Origin: Salinicola aestuarinus
GTDB taxonomy: Bacteria > Pseudomonadota > Gammaproteobacteria > Pseudomonadales > Halomonadaceae
NCBI RefSeq assembly: GCF_003206645.1
Contig: NZ_PZJP01000004.1
Location: forward strand, 1-56,781
Length of the DNA stretch: 56,781 bases
Reading direction: 5' to 3'
Positions 25,576 through 34,937 of this stretch are shown here, in pieces; the first letter of the stretch is position 1, and every line of letters begins with the position of its first letter. The notes under the pieces were generated by a model, which was not told the origin of the DNA, made no database searches, and saw nothing but the letters and a program-made list of their open reading frames with translations. A program made the position numbers and the translations under genes.

Positions 25576-27795
25576 TCACAGCGGCGTCAGGTTGGCAAAC
25601 CCGAGCACCAGCCACTTGTCGCCCTCGCCCTCGAAGCTGACGTGAACCCTGGCGCGGGGGCCCTCGCCCTCGGCGTCGAGAATCACTCCCTCGCCGAACA
25701 GCGGATGGCTGACGCGCTGACCCAGCGACAGCGAGGGGAGATCGCCGTTGGCCTCGACCCCGGACTGACGCGCCGCGCTCACGTTCGGCCGCGAGGAAAC
25801 AGGCCGCGACACCTGGCCGCGCAGGCGAACCTCCTCGAGCAGTTCCTCAGGCACCTCGCGCAGAAAGCGCGACGGTCGGGCCATCGTCTCGCGGCCGTGG
25901 AGACGGCGGATTTCGGCATGGGTCAGGTAGAGCTTGCGCATCGCGCGGGTCATGCCGACGTAGCAGAGTCTGCGCTCCTCCTCGAGTCGCCCCGGCTCCT
26001 CCAGCGACATCTTGTGCGGAAAGAGCCCCTCCTCGATGCCGGCGACGAACACCACCGGGAACTCGAGGCCCTTGGCGGAGTGCAGCGTCATCATCTGCAC
26101 GCACTCCTCGGAGTCGTCGCCCTCGTGATCCCCGGCGTTGAGCGCCGCCTCGGCGAGAAACGGCTCCAGCGCCGCGGCGCCCTCACCGGCCTCCTGCAGC
26201 TCGAACGGGTTTCCCTGGGAGAAGGCACGGGCGGCGTTGACCAGCTCCTCGAGGTTCTCGACCCGGGCCTGGCCCTTCTCGCCTTTCTCGCTGCGGTGGT
26301 GCTCGACGAGCCCGGTGACACTGATGACGTGATCGATGATCTCGTGCAGCGACATCCCGGCGGTATCGTTGTCGAGCCGCTCGATCAGCTCGGCGAAGGC
26401 ATTGACCGCATTGCCCGCGCGCCCCTTGAGCGAGGCGTCGCTGAGGCTATCGTGGAGCGCCTGCCACAGCGACACATTGGTATCACGAGCGCGACCGCGC
26501 AGGATCTCCACCGTGCGCGTGCCGATGCCGCGAGCGGGCACGTTGATCACCCGCTCCAGCGATGCGTCGTCCTCGCGGTTGAGCAGCAGCCGCAGATAGG
26601 CGAGCGCGTTCTTGATCTCCAGGCGCTCGTAGAAGCGCTGACCGCCGTAAATCCGGTACGGCACACCGCTACGGATCAACGCCTCCTCGATCACTCGCGA
26701 CTGGGCGTTGGAGCGGTAGAGCACGGCTATCTCGCGGCGAGAGACGCCGTTGCGCGTCTGCTCGGCAATGGTATCGACGATGAAACGCGCCTCGTCGAGA
26801 TCGTTGAAACCGGCGTAGACGGAGATCTTCTCGCCGGCGTCGCCGTCGGTCCAGAGCTCCTTGCCCATGCGTCCGCTGTTGTTGCTGATCAGGGCGTTGG
26901 CGGCGTCGAGAATCGCACTGGTGGAGCGGTAGTTCTGCTCCAGGCGCACGGTCTGGGTACCGGGAAACTCGCTTTCGAAACGGCGGATGTTCTCCACCTT
27001 GGCGCCGCGCCAGCCGTAGATCGACTGATCGTCGTCCCCCACCACCGTCATGCAGGCGCGATTGTCGTCCTCTTCGGCGCCGGCCAGCAGCTTGAGCCAG
27101 GCGTACTGCAGGGTGTTGGTGTCCTGAAACTCGTCGACCAGGATATGTCCGAAGCGCTCACGGTAGTGCTTGAGCAGCGCCGGCGTATCGCGCAGCAGCT
27201 CGAGGCTACGCAGCAGGAGCTCGCCGAAATCGACCAGCCCGCCGCGCTCGCAGGTGAGCTGATAGAGCTCGTACAACTCGACCATCTTGGCCATGTAGGC
27301 GTCGCCGTGGGTCGGTACCTGCTGCGGGCGCAGGCCCTCCTCCTTGCAGCCGCCGATAAAGTACTGCACCTGCTTCGGCGGATAGCGCTCGTCATCGACG
27401 TTGTGGTCACGCAGCAGGCGTTTGACCAGGCGTAGCTGATCGTCGCTGTCGATGATCTGAAAGTGCTGCGGCAGCCGCGCATCGTGCCAGTGCGTGCGCA
27501 GCAGTCGATGCGCGATGGAGTGGAACGTCCCCACCCACATGTTGCGCAGCGACGCCCCCTGCAGGGCCTCGAGCCGGGTCCGCATTTCGCGGGCCGCCTT
27601 GTTGGTGAAGGTGACGGCGAGGATCGCGTAGGGCGAGGCGCCCTCGGCCTGCATCAGCCAGGCGATGCGGTGGACCAGCACCCGGGTCTTGCCGGAGCCG
27701 GCGCCGGCAAGCACCAGCATGTTGCCGGGAGGCGCGGCGACGGCCTCGCGCTGATGGGCGTTGAGGGAGTCGATGAGAGCCGAGACGTCGTCCAT
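25576..27795 (-). CDS. uvrD: DNA helicase II
   Basis: A superfamily 1A 3'-5' helicase of 739 residues. Walker A is GAGSGKT (31-37), motif II DEFQDTN, motif III DDDQSIYGWRGA, motif IV QNYRST, and the C-terminal tail ends with the conserved VSFEGEGDKWLVLGFANL segment. It acts in nucleotide excision and mismatch repair. The frame runs 65 codons further upstream, but MDDVSALIDSLNAHQREAV is the family start; no clear Shine-Dalgarno is visible. No LexA box was found upstream, unlike E. coli uvrD. Confidence 0.95.
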   Translation of the reverse strand: MDDVSALIDSLNAHQREAVAAPPGNMLVLAGAGSGKTRVLVHRIAWLMQAEGASPYAILAVTFTNKAAREMRTRLEALQGASLRNMWVGTFHSIAHRLLRTHWHDARLPQHFQIIDSDDQLRLVKRLLRDHNVDDERYPPKQVQYFIGGCKEEGLRPQQVPTHGDAYMAKMVELYELYQLTCERGGLVDFGELLLRSLELLRDTPALLKHYRERFGHILVDEFQDTNTLQYAWLKLLAGAEEDDNRACMTVVGDDDQSIYGWRGAKVENIRRFESEFPGTQTVRLEQNYRSTSAILDAANALISNNSGRMGKELWTDGDAGEKISVYAGFNDLDEARFIVDTIAEQTRNGVSRREIAVLYRSNAQSRVIEEALIRSGVPYRIYGGQRFYERLEIKNALAYLRLLLNREDDASLERVINVPARGIGTRTVEILRGRARDTNVSLWQALHDSLSDASLKGRAGNAVNAFAELIERLDNDTAGMSLHEIIDHVISVTGLVEHHRSEKGEKGQARVENLEELVNAARAFSQGNPFELQEAGEGAAALEPFLAEAALNAGDHEGDDSEECVQMMTLHSAKGLEFPVVFVAGIEEGLFPHKMSLEEPGRLEEERRLCYVGMTRAMRKLYLTHAEIRRLHGRETMARPSRFLREVPEELLEEVRLRGQVSRPVSSRPNVSAARQSGVEANGDLPSLSLGQRVSHPLFGEGVILDAEGEGPRARVHVSFEGEGDKWLVLGFANLTPL

Positions 27796-28026
27796 GGAGA
27801 GTTGCGAGACCTGCAGGTTGTCGATTGAGAGTGCGATGGGAGAGCGGCCGAGAGACACGGAGGACCAGAAAAGCCTGCGGGCCAGCTTAACACGGCCGGC
27901 CCGCAGCCTCGGCGGCGACCGGAGAGGCGCCACCGACCGTTGATGAGGCCGAATGGGTGACAGGCGTCTGACAACGGCGTGCGCCGGCACGAGGCCGGCG
28001 CGTCAAGGCTTGGCGTCCGGGGGCGC

Positions 28027-28698
28027 TCAGCGCTTGGTGTCGTGGGCCGCGTCTTCGGCGGCCGCGCGAATGGCGGCATCCTGCGGACGTTTCAGGTCAG
28101 AGGGCTGCTGCGAGCCGGCGGCCTGCTTGTCGTCATCGAGCGCCGCGCCCGTCGACGCAGTGGGCCGCCCGTTCGGCGCGCCGCTCGAGCGGGAAGTCGC
28201 CTTGCCACCGCCGGCTTGGGTGTCCTCCTCGGCGGCGTTCTCCCACGGGGTGTCGCCACGGTCGGCGGACGCCGACGGGTCGGTATCACGTGAAGAACGC
28301 GACATGGTCGACTCCTGCTGCTCGGTTATCGAAGCCTTGGCATCGGGGTGATCGCTCGTCTCCTCCTCCGCTTCCGGGGCCTGACGGGTGATCGCCTCCG
28401 GTTTGGGGGGCGGCGTGATGACGGTTTCATGGTGCATGTCCGCGAGCTTTTCCGCGCCCTTGGCGACGTGTTGATACATCTCGCGATAGTCCTCGACCAT
28501 CCGCGTCATGGTCGCCGATACCTGCTCGAAATGTTCGCGGACCTCGTCCTTGTACTCGTTGTGCTCGCTGTTGAGCTTACGCATCGGCTCGGTGTTGTGA
28601 CCGCCAAGCTTGGTGCCCAGCCAGTAGCCGAGAAGAATTGCCACGACGCCCACCGCGACCACGATCGCGATCCACTCTCCCACGCCCATACTCTCCAT
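28027..28698 (-). CDS. zapG: YhcB/DUF1043 family envelope-division protein (ZapG)
   Basis: A protein of 223 residues. One N-terminal transmembrane helix (WIAIVVAVGVVAILLGYWLG, residues 8-27) is followed by a coiled coil with the conserved VREHFEQVSATMTRMVEDYREMYQHVAKGAEKL. A long Glu/Asp/Ala-rich disordered tail then follows, longer than in E. coli YhcB (132 residues). YhcB/ZapG is an inner-membrane protein linked to cell division and envelope biogenesis. The start follows CAGGAGCGAACG. The next gene on the same strand is uvrD, 231 bp away. Confidence 0.85.
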   Translation of the reverse strand: MESMGVGEWIAIVVAVGVVAILLGYWLGTKLGGHNTEPMRKLNSEHNEYKDEVREHFEQVSATMTRMVEDYREMYQHVAKGAEKLADMHHETVITPPPKPEAITRQAPEAEEETSDHPDAKASITEQQESTMSRSSRDTDPSASADRGDTPWENAAEEDTQAGGGKATSRSSGAPNGRPTASTGAALDDDKQAAGSQQPSDLKRPQDAAIRAAAEDAAHDTKR

Positions 28699-29034
28699 CG
28701 TTCGCTCCTGGTAGCTGTCTCTATCTCAGTGAAGTCCACTGGGTGAAATCCGTCGGCCGGAAAAACAGCGAATCGGCGCATGGCACACGCGGACTCCCCG
28801 GCTGACAATCGCCCCTGCCCCTGCCTGTCGGATTCAGGGTCCCTCGCGACCCGGCGTGTTTCCGATCAGACGCTGGCCGGGGGCAGGGATTCCCGCCGTC
28901 ACGGGGCCATTGATGACATTGGGCATACCTCAAGCCCCGAAACGTACCTAAGCATAGGTCAGCGCCCGGGGGCCAGCGTTGCCGGCGGCCATTTCCGGTC
29001 GAACGCACGCCGCCAGCCCACTCGCGGGGAAAAC
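28699..29034. other. Intergenic region between dnaE2 and zapG
   Basis: A 336-bp gap downstream of dnaE2 and upstream of zapG, both on the minus strand. Only a short dyad ACCTA-AGCA-TAGGT (28946-28959) stands out. A 95-codon minus-strand frame (28721-29008) crosses it, but its Arg/Gly/Pro-rich content looks non-coding. A weak TTGTCA / 17 bp / TGCCAT promoter for zapG may be present near 28810-28780. No terminator with a U-tract was seen. Confidence 0.4.
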
Positions 29035-32000
29035 TCAGTGAAAGTCACGGCTGCGCGGGTCGAGCCCTTCGAGCAACCCGCTGAGATCCGTCAGTCGCTT
29101 GGCGATGACGTGATGCACTCCGTCGCGGCTTTCGTGCCGCCCGGCGACCTTCAGCAGATCCGCCTCGAGCAGAACACGCCGGTAGCGCGCCGCGAGATGG
29201 GGCCAGACCACCACGTTGACCAGACCCAATTCGTCCTCGAGCGTGAGAAAGGTTACCCCCTTGGCAGAGCCCGGACGCTGACGTCCGATCACCAGCCCGG
29301 CCACCACCACATTGATATCCCCAGCGAGCGTCTTCAGACGCTGCGTATCCACCGCGCCCCCGAGTCCTCGCACCTGGCCTGCACGATTCGCCTCGCGCAG
29401 CAGTGTCATGGGATGGGGGCCGAGGGTCGTGCCGAGCGTGGCGTAATCCGCCTTCACCGCCTCGCCCGCCTCGATGGCGGGGAGCGCCACGCTCTCCTCG
29501 CTGACCTCGAGGTCGGCGAAAAGCGGCTTTTGCGCCTCGATCCCCGCGACCGCCCAGCGGGCACGGTGGCGATCCCCGGCCAGCGCCTCCAGCGCGCCGG
29601 CATCGGCCAGCGTCGACAGCACCGCGTGGGTCACCCCGGCGCGTGCGGCCAGTCGCTCGACGCTGTCACAGTCAGGGAGCCCCCGCGCGGCGATCAGGGC
29701 GCGGGCGTCCGTCTCGGCGAGCCCCTTGATCATGTGCAGTCCCAGGCGGATCGCCAGTTCACCGGTACTCTCGATGGCCGGTTCCAGCGTGCTCTCCCAG
29801 TGACTCGTGCGAATGTCGACCGGGCGCACTTCGACCCCGTGGCGACGCGCGTCCTGCAGCACCTGATCCGGGGTGTAGAAGCCCATCGGCCAGCTGTTGA
29901 TCAGCGCGCAGGCGAAGATCGCCTGCTCGTGGCACTTGAGCCAGCAGCTGGCGTAGGTCAGCAGCGCAAAGCTTGCGGCGTGAGACTCGGGGAAGCCGTA
30001 GCTGCCGAAGCCCTTGATCTGCTCGAAGATGCGCTCGGCGAACGCCGGGGCGTAGCCGCGCTCGCGCATTCCCTCGACGATGCGGCTGCGGTGGTGCTCG
30101 AGCCCGCCGTGGCGTTTCCACGCCGCCATCGAGCGGCGCAGCTGGTCCGCCTCGCCGGCACTGTAGCCGGCGGCCTCGATCGCCAGCGCCATCACCTGCT
30201 CCTGAAACAGCGGCACGCCGAGAGTCCGCGCGAACACACTCTCGAACGCCTTCGAGGGAAAGGTGACCGCCTCCTCGCCCCTGCGCCGCTTGAGGTAGGG
30301 ATGGACCATGTCGCCCTGGATCGGCCCCGGGCGCACGATCGCCACTTCGATTACCAGGTCGTAGAAGGTCGCCGGCTTCAGTCGCGGCAGCATCGCCATC
30401 TGCGCCCGTGACTCGATCTGGAAGACCCCCAGGGTATCGGCGCGCTGAATCATGGCGTAGGTCGTCGGGCACTCGGCAGGAATGTCGGCGAGACCGTAGT
30501 CGATCCCGCGGTGAGTCCGCAGCAGGTCGAGGCTACGGCGCAGCACCGTCAGCATGCCGAGCGAGAGCACGTCGACCTTCAGGAGCCCCATCAGATCGAG
30601 GTCGTCCTTGTCCCACTGGATCACCGTACGCTCGGCCATGGCCGCGTTCTCCACCGGCACCAGCGAGCTGAGCGGTGCATCCGAAATCACGAAACCGCCC
30701 GGATGCTGGGAGAGATGGCGCGGGAAGCCGACCAGCGAGGCCGCCAGCGTCAGCAGCCGCTTCAGTGCCGGCTCCTCGGGGTCGAAACCGTGCTCGCCAA
30801 GCCGGGCGGCATCGGGAATCTCGTCGCTCCAGCGCCCGGCGCAGCGGGCGAGCCGGTCGATACGCTCGGGGGCGAAACCGAGTGCGCGGCCGATGTCACG
30901 AATCGCCCCGGCGGCGTGGTAATGGCTGACCACGGCGGTGAGGGCGGCGCGATGGCGTCCGTAGCGACGAAAGATGTACTGGATCACCTCCTCGCGGCGC
31001 GCGTGCTCGAAGTCGACGTCGATATCCGGCGGTTCGTCGCGCTCCTTGGAGATGAAGCGCTCGAACAGCATCGACATCCGTGAGGGGTCGATGGAGGTGA
31101 TGCCGAGGGCGTAGCAGACCGTCGAATTCGCCGCCGAGCCTCGCCCCTGGCAGAGAATGCCGGCGCCACGGGCAAAAGCGACGATGTCATGCACGGTCAG
31201 AAAGTAATGCTCGTAGCCAAGCGACTCGATCAGCGCGAGCTCATGGGCGATCTGTCTGGCGGCGTTCTCCGGCACCCCCTGGGGCCAGCGCCAGGCCGCC
31301 CCGCGCTCGGTCAGACTGCGCAGCCACTTGGCGGGGGTGCTGCCCGCCGGCACGACCTCGCGGGGGTAGGTGTATTCGAGCTCTCCCAGATCGAACGTGC
31401 AGCGCGCCGCCAGCCTTGCGGTTTCGCGCATCAGTGCCGCCGGATAGATCGGCGACAGGGCCTCGCGCGGGCGCAGATGGCGCTCACCGTTGGGGAAGAG
31501 GACGTCACCGGCCTCGAACACGCTATGGCGGTGGCGAATCGCGGTGAGGCAGTCCTGCAGCGCGCGCCGCCCGCGGGCGTGCATGTGCACGTCGCCCGCC
31601 GCCAGCGCGGGGATCCCCAGCGCCTCCGCCGTCGCCAGGAGCTGGGCGAGACGCGTGGCGTCATCGCAGCCGTCGATGAAGCCGTAGTGCAGCTCCACCG
31701 CCAGCCACAGCCGACCGGGGAAATAACCGGCCAGGCGTGCGCCGGCCTCGCGATCCGGCGCCGCGCCGGGTAGCCAGAGCGCGAACAGTCCCTCGCCGCC
31801 GTCGAGCTCGGCGAGATCGCTCTCCCACAGCCGATACTCGCCCTTGTCCGCACGGCCGCGCACCCGGGTGATCAGGCCACAGAGCGCTTCGTAGCCGCGC
31901 CGGTCTTCCACCAGCAGCACGAGCCCCAGGCCGCTGTCGGTGTGCAGCTCGCTGCCCACGACCAGCGGCACGCCATGTGTCTTCGCGGCCTGCCAGGCGC

Positions 32001-32334
32001 GCACGATGCCCGAGAGCGTCGCCTCGTCGGTGATCGCCAGCGCCCGATAGCCGAGCCGTGCCGCCCGCGCGAAGAGTTCGTCGGCGGTGGACGCGCCACG
32101 CTGAAAGCTGAAGGCGGAGAGACAGTGGAGCTCGGCGTAGGCAGGCGCTGCGTCAGTGTCGACGGCGCCACCCGATCCGTCGGCGTTCGGCGCGACATCG
32201 TCGCCCGCGTCGGGAGCGGGACGCGATAAAACACCAGCGGCGGTATCGGGCCGCGGTGAAGCGCCCGCGTCGGTGTCGGGTCGCGATAAAACGCCAGCGG
32301 CGGTATCGGGCCGCGGTGAAGCGCCGCGGCTCAT
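29035..32334 (-). CDS. dnaE2: Error-prone DNA polymerase
   Basis: A C-family polymerase of 1099 residues (DnaE2/ImuC). The PHP domain begins [19 protein letters not shown] (about 64-82), the polymerase active-site region includes [25 protein letters not shown], and a C-terminal OB fold is present. It carries out translesion synthesis with ImuA and ImuB in the SOS response. The first 60 residues are a disordered extension with an almost exact 20-residue duplication (60-bp DNA repeat). The ATG overlaps the imuB stop (ATGA), so the extension is probably translated. Third gene of the LexA-controlled operon. Confidence 0.95.
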   Translation of the reverse strand: MSRGASPRPDTAAGVLSRPDTDAGASPRPDTAAGVLSRPAPDAGDDVAPNADGSGGAVDTDAAPAYAELHCLSAFSFQRGASTADELFARAARLGYRALAITDEATLSGIVRAWQAAKTHGVPLVVGSELHTDSGLGLVLLVEDRRGYEALCGLITRVRGRADKGEYRLWESDLAELDGGEGLFALWLPGAAPDREAGARLAGYFPGRLWLAVELHYGFIDGCDDATRLAQLLATAEALGIPALAAGDVHMHARGRRALQDCLTAIRHRHSVFEAGDVLFPNGERHLRPREALSPIYPAALMRETARLAARCTFDLGELEYTYPREVVPAGSTPAKWLRSLTERGAAWRWPQGVPENAARQIAHELALIESLGYEHYFLTVHDIVAFARGAGILCQGRGSAANSTVCYALGITSIDPSRMSMLFERFISKERDEPPDIDVDFEHARREEVIQYIFRRYGRHRAALTAVVSHYHAAGAIRDIGRALGFAPERIDRLARCAGRWSDEIPDAARLGEHGFDPEEPALKRLLTLAASLVGFPRHLSQHPGGFVISDAPLSSLVPVENAAMAERTVIQWDKDDLDLMGLLKVDVLSLGMLTVLRRSLDLLRTHRGIDYGLADIPAECPTTYAMIQRADTLGVFQIESRAQMAMLPRLKPATFYDLVIEVAIVRPGPIQGDMVHPYLKRRRGEEAVTFPSKAFESVFARTLGVPLFQEQVMALAIEAAGYSAGEADQLRRSMAAWKRHGGLEHHRSRIVEGMRERGYAPAFAERIFEQIKGFGSYGFPESHAASFALLTYASCWLKCHEQAIFACALINSWPMGFYTPDQVLQDARRHGVEVRPVDIRTSHWESTLEPAIESTGELAIRLGLHMIKGLAETDARALIAARGLPDCDSVERLAARAGVTHAVLSTLADAGALEALAGDRHRARWAVAGIEAQKPLFADLEVSEESVALPAIEAGEAVKADYATLGTTLGPHPMTLLREANRAGQVRGLGGAVDTQRLKTLAGDINVVVAGLVIGRQRPGSAKGVTFLTLEDELGLVNVVVWPHLAARYRRVLLEADLLKVAGRHESRDGVHHVIAKRLTDLSGLLEGLDPRSRDFH
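32222..32325. repeat. 60-bp tandem repeat in the 5' end of dnaE2
   Basis: 32222-32281 is one full unit and 32282-32325 the start of a second, matching at all but about one base over the shared part. In frame it encodes a 20-residue repeat ([14 protein letters not shown] plus linker) in the N-terminal tail of DnaE2. Confidence 0.88.
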
Positions 32335-33773
32335 CCGAACCAGCCGTGGAGATACCAGCCGGCTCCGGCGGGATCACTCCAGACCCAGGCTCGGCGGCCG
32401 TCGTGCCACGCCACCAGATAGTAGTCACGACGGACATCGTTGCCATCCCACCAGCCGCTCTCGATCCGCTCCGGTCCCGCAAGGAGCTCGGCGATCTCGC
32501 TGTCGCAGCGCGTCGGTGCAGGGAGCAGCCAGCCGGGGCGCGCGCGCCTCTCGGGGGTGGCGACGCCTTCGGGGCCGGCCCCGCCGAGTACCGCCGCCTC
32601 CGGGCGGTGCTCACGGTGCTCGACCAGCGACTTCAACGACGCCTCGCCGAGTCGTGCCACCAGTCGCTGGCGAAGCGCCGCCCACGCCTGCGACTGCTGC
32701 GCCGGGCCGTCGAGCAGCTCACGGCGAACGGGAGCATAGGGCGTCAGCTCCGCCGCCGTCAGGGTCAGCGCCGACACCGGGCCATCGAGTCGCACCCGCT
32801 CGAGATGCCCCCGTGTCAGCTCGAGCAGCGTCTCGGGGTCGCGCTGTACCGCCAGCAGGCCGACCTCGACGTGCTGCGTCGAACGATCCTCGAGGGTCAA
32901 TGCCAGCCGGAAACGCGTGACGCCGGCATCCTGACCGCGCAGGAACACCGCCAGCGTCTGCAGTAGCCGCTTCAACGGAAAGGCGAGTCCGGCGGTGGCC
33001 TGCACCGGTGTGTCGAACTCGAATCCGCGGGAGAAGCCGTGCGCGGGGCAATAGGACTCAAGCGCCAGCGGCCACTCGCCCCGCAGCTCGCCGAGATGGC
33101 GCAGCAGCGCGCCGCCGAAGCGTCGCGAGAGGGCACTGCGGGGTAGCGCGAAGAGCTCGCCGAGGCGCCGAAAGCCGCTGCGTTTCAAGGTCTTTAAGCT
33201 GTGGGCGTCGAGGCCGGCGCGGCCAAGCGGCAGCGCACCGAGCGCGGCCTCCAGCCCGGGTGAATCCACCGCCAGCGCGTCATGGGCGTTGACCAGCGCC
33301 CAGGCGGCCGCCGGGTTGGGCGCGATCACCAGCCGGTGGGTGAAGCCCAGCGCCTCGAGCTCCGCGCGCAGCCGCGCCTCGAGACGCGGCCAGGGGCCGA
33401 ACAGGTTCAGGCTGCTCTCGACCTCGAACACCAGCGCGTGGGGATAGTGCAGGCTCACCTGGGAACTGTAGCCATAGGCCCAGTCGGCGAGATGCCGTCG
33501 CCAGCGATTCGTCGTCTCGGGATCGACGGCATCGCTGGCGAGGCCCTTCTCGACGCCCTCACCGCCGCGCTCCGCGCCGAGGCAGAGCGATTCGGCCACA
33601 CCCAGCGCCTGGCCGGGCTTCACGCCAAGCGCCCGCGCGGCCGCGTTGGCAGCACGCACGATCTGTCGCGGCGCGCGCCCTTCGGTCAGCGCAAACGGCG
33701 AGGCGGGGTCGCGACGCTCACGCAGCGCCCCTTCCAGCGCCAGCCGCGGCAACAGCAGACAGACCCAGCGCAT
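32331..33773 (-). CDS. imuB: ImuB, Y-family-like mutasome subunit
   Basis: A protein of 480 residues related to DinB-type polymerases. The N-terminus reads [17 protein letters not shown] where active polymerases have the first catalytic Asp, and [11 protein letters not shown] replaces the second acidic pair. Both losses are typical of ImuB, which is catalytically dead and bridges DnaE2 to the beta clamp. The C-terminal third has the LAFPLKRLL and LYTLE-like regions of the family. Starts 4 bp after imuA; stop overlaps dnaE2. Confidence 0.93.
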   Translation of the reverse strand: MRWVCLLLPRLALEGALRERRDPASPFALTEGRAPRQIVRAANAAARALGVKPGQALGVAESLCLGAERGGEGVEKGLASDAVDPETTNRWRRHLADWAYGYSSQVSLHYPHALVFEVESSLNLFGPWPRLEARLRAELEALGFTHRLVIAPNPAAAWALVNAHDALAVDSPGLEAALGALPLGRAGLDAHSLKTLKRSGFRRLGELFALPRSALSRRFGGALLRHLGELRGEWPLALESYCPAHGFSRGFEFDTPVQATAGLAFPLKRLLQTLAVFLRGQDAGVTRFRLALTLEDRSTQHVEVGLLAVQRDPETLLELTRGHLERVRLDGPVSALTLTAAELTPYAPVRRELLDGPAQQSQAWAALRQRLVARLGEASLKSLVEHREHRPEAAVLGGAGPEGVATPERRARPGWLLPAPTRCDSEIAELLAGPERIESGWWDGNDVRRDYYLVAWHDGRRAWVWSDPAGAGWYLHGWFG

Positions 33774-33777
33774 GGCG

Positions 33778-34563
33778 TCACCGTTCCCTCGGGGCCGCGC
33801 GGGCGATGCCGGCCTGAGTGGGGGCGCCCCGCGGGTTGTCCCGGCGCCGAGAGGTGACGGGGTCTGACGTCATGGATTCGCCGGCCGGACGACCATAGCG
33901 AATTCGACCGGACGGGGGGCGCCCGCCCCGGCATTTGAGCACCTCGAGCTCGGCGCCGGGGTGGAGTCGCAGGCGCAGCGCCGCCGGCGAGGCCTCGCTC
34001 GCACGACCGAGCGGGCGATGCACGAATCCCGGTGTCTCGCCGCTTGCCGAGGCGATCTGCAGCCGACGCAGGGCGCGGGCATCGGCCTGGGGCAGCCAGG
34101 CGACGACCGCCGCGCAGCAGCCGGCGCGCAGCGACTGCTCCGTGGCCCAGAGCGCCTCGCGACCGCCGACATCGAGCCAGTAACACTGCGCAAGCGCGAC
34201 CCCCGCGCGACGCCACGCTGCCGGATAGGGCACGCCCGGCGGCGCGATCAGCACCACCGGCCCTGCTTCCCCGCCAAGCCGCGACAGCAGCGGCCAGAGC
34301 AGGCCAAGCTCGCCGCTACCGGCACCGCCGCTCAGCAGCTCGCTGACTGCATCGCGGGGCCAGCCGTGTCCCGGCAAAGCGGCATCCAGCGCGGCATGCC
34401 CGGTCGCGAGCGTCGTCGGACCGGAGTCGGTGGCGATCTCCTGCGCCCGCCACACGCGGCGACTGTCGAGCAGCGTTTCGAGCCCGCTCATCGGCCGCGC
34501 CCGAGAAATCGGTAGGGGCAGCGATTCAGGCGCTGGGGAGAGAGCGGCGGCAGTTGAAGGCAT
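33778..34563 (-). CDS. imuA: ImuA, RecA-like mutasome subunit
   Basis: A protein of 261 residues from the ATG at 34563. The core matches ImuA/SulA-like RecA homologues: LLDSRRVWRAQE, LLSGGAGSGELGLLWPLLSRL and PLVVLIAPPG-like strands. It cooperates with ImuB and DnaE2 in SOS mutagenesis. The start is uncertain: a GTG at 34614 lies only 12 bp from the LexA box and has no ribosome binding site, and an internal ATG at 34491 matches the family start best. The C-terminal 40 residues are Arg/Pro-rich. First gene of the operon. Confidence 0.88.
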   Translation of the reverse strand: MPSTAAALSPAPESLPLPISRARPMSGLETLLDSRRVWRAQEIATDSGPTTLATGHAALDAALPGHGWPRDAVSELLSGGAGSGELGLLWPLLSRLGGEAGPVVLIAPPGVPYPAAWRRAGVALAQCYWLDVGGREALWATEQSLRAGCCAAVVAWLPQADARALRRLQIASASGETPGFVHRPLGRASEASPAALRLRLHPGAELEVLKCRGGRPPSGRIRYGRPAGESMTSDPVTSRRRDNPRGAPTQAGIARAAPRER

Positions 34564-34625
34564 GGCGACATGGTGGCGATCCGAAGGACTCGACGAGTCG
34601 TCAGTGTCACTCACATCGCTAACTA

Positions 34626-34641
34626 CTGTCTATATATACAG
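34626..34641. promoter_or_regulatory. LexA (SOS) box of the imuA-imuB-dnaE2 operon
   Basis: CTGTCTATATATACAG has the exact CTGT-N8-ACAG form and is embedded in the longer dyad TACTGT...ACAGTA. The AT-rich core overlaps the likely -10 region (TATATA), so LexA would block transcription directly. It lies 63 bp upstream of the ATG chosen for imuA. Confidence 0.93.
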
Positions 34642-34653
34642 TATTCGAGAGCC

Positions 34654-34680
34654 AAAAAAACGCCGACGTCTGCCGGCGTT
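34654..34680 (-). terminator. Intrinsic terminator of the small lipoprotein gene
   Basis: On the minus strand: AACGCCG, an 8-nt loop, CGGCGTT, then a run of T. It lies 20 bp after the lipoprotein stop and just upstream of the LexA box, so it insulates the SOS operon from read-through. Confidence 0.88.
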
Positions 34681-34700
34681 ATTGCGGTTGAAAGCGCGGC

Positions 34701-34880
34701 TCAGGGCAGGGCACCGGAGCCGTTCTGCCCGCGAGAGGCATCCGCCGGGTTGCTGGTCGGTCCCTGCTGGGACACCCCCGGCTCGATCTCACGCTGGCCG
34801 TTGCCGTAGGTGTTGACGGTACAGCCAGCCATCCCTGCGAGCAGGCCGGCGGCGAGCGTGAGCGTTAGCAGCGTGCGCAT
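34701..34880 (-). CDS. Small lipoprotein, 59 residues
   Basis: A 59-codon gene. It begins MRTLLTLTLAAGLLAGMAGC: a signal peptide with lipobox MAGC, so the mature protein would be lipidated at C20 and only 40 residues long. The mature part is Gly/Asn/Gln/Pro-rich (NTYGNGQREIEPG) and unstructured. AAGGA lies 7 bp before the ATG, and a strong intrinsic terminator follows. It lies 57 bp after a TonB-dependent receptor on the same strand. Function unknown. Confidence 0.82.
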   Translation of the reverse strand: MRTLLTLTLAAGLLAGMAGCTVNTYGNGQREIEPGVSQQGPTSNPADASRGQNGSGALP

Positions 34881-34937
34881 GAGTCGTTCCTTGTCCGATC
34901 CCGGCGGTGGTGACGAACCGGTCGTCGCCCGCCGTCA

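Noticed and set aside
25642..27435. 597-codon plus-strand frame
   Set aside because: Antisense shadow of uvrD; His/Val/Gln-rich content typical of such shadows.
27796..28026. LexA box upstream of uvrD
   Set aside because: Searched by eye for CTGT-N8-ACAG and close variants; none seen.
28721..29008. 95-codon minus-strand frame in the dnaE2-zapG gap
   Set aside because: Composition is Arg/Gly/Pro-rich without motif or ribosome binding site.
28780..30411. 543-codon plus-strand frame
   Set aside because: Antisense to dnaE2, no domain content.
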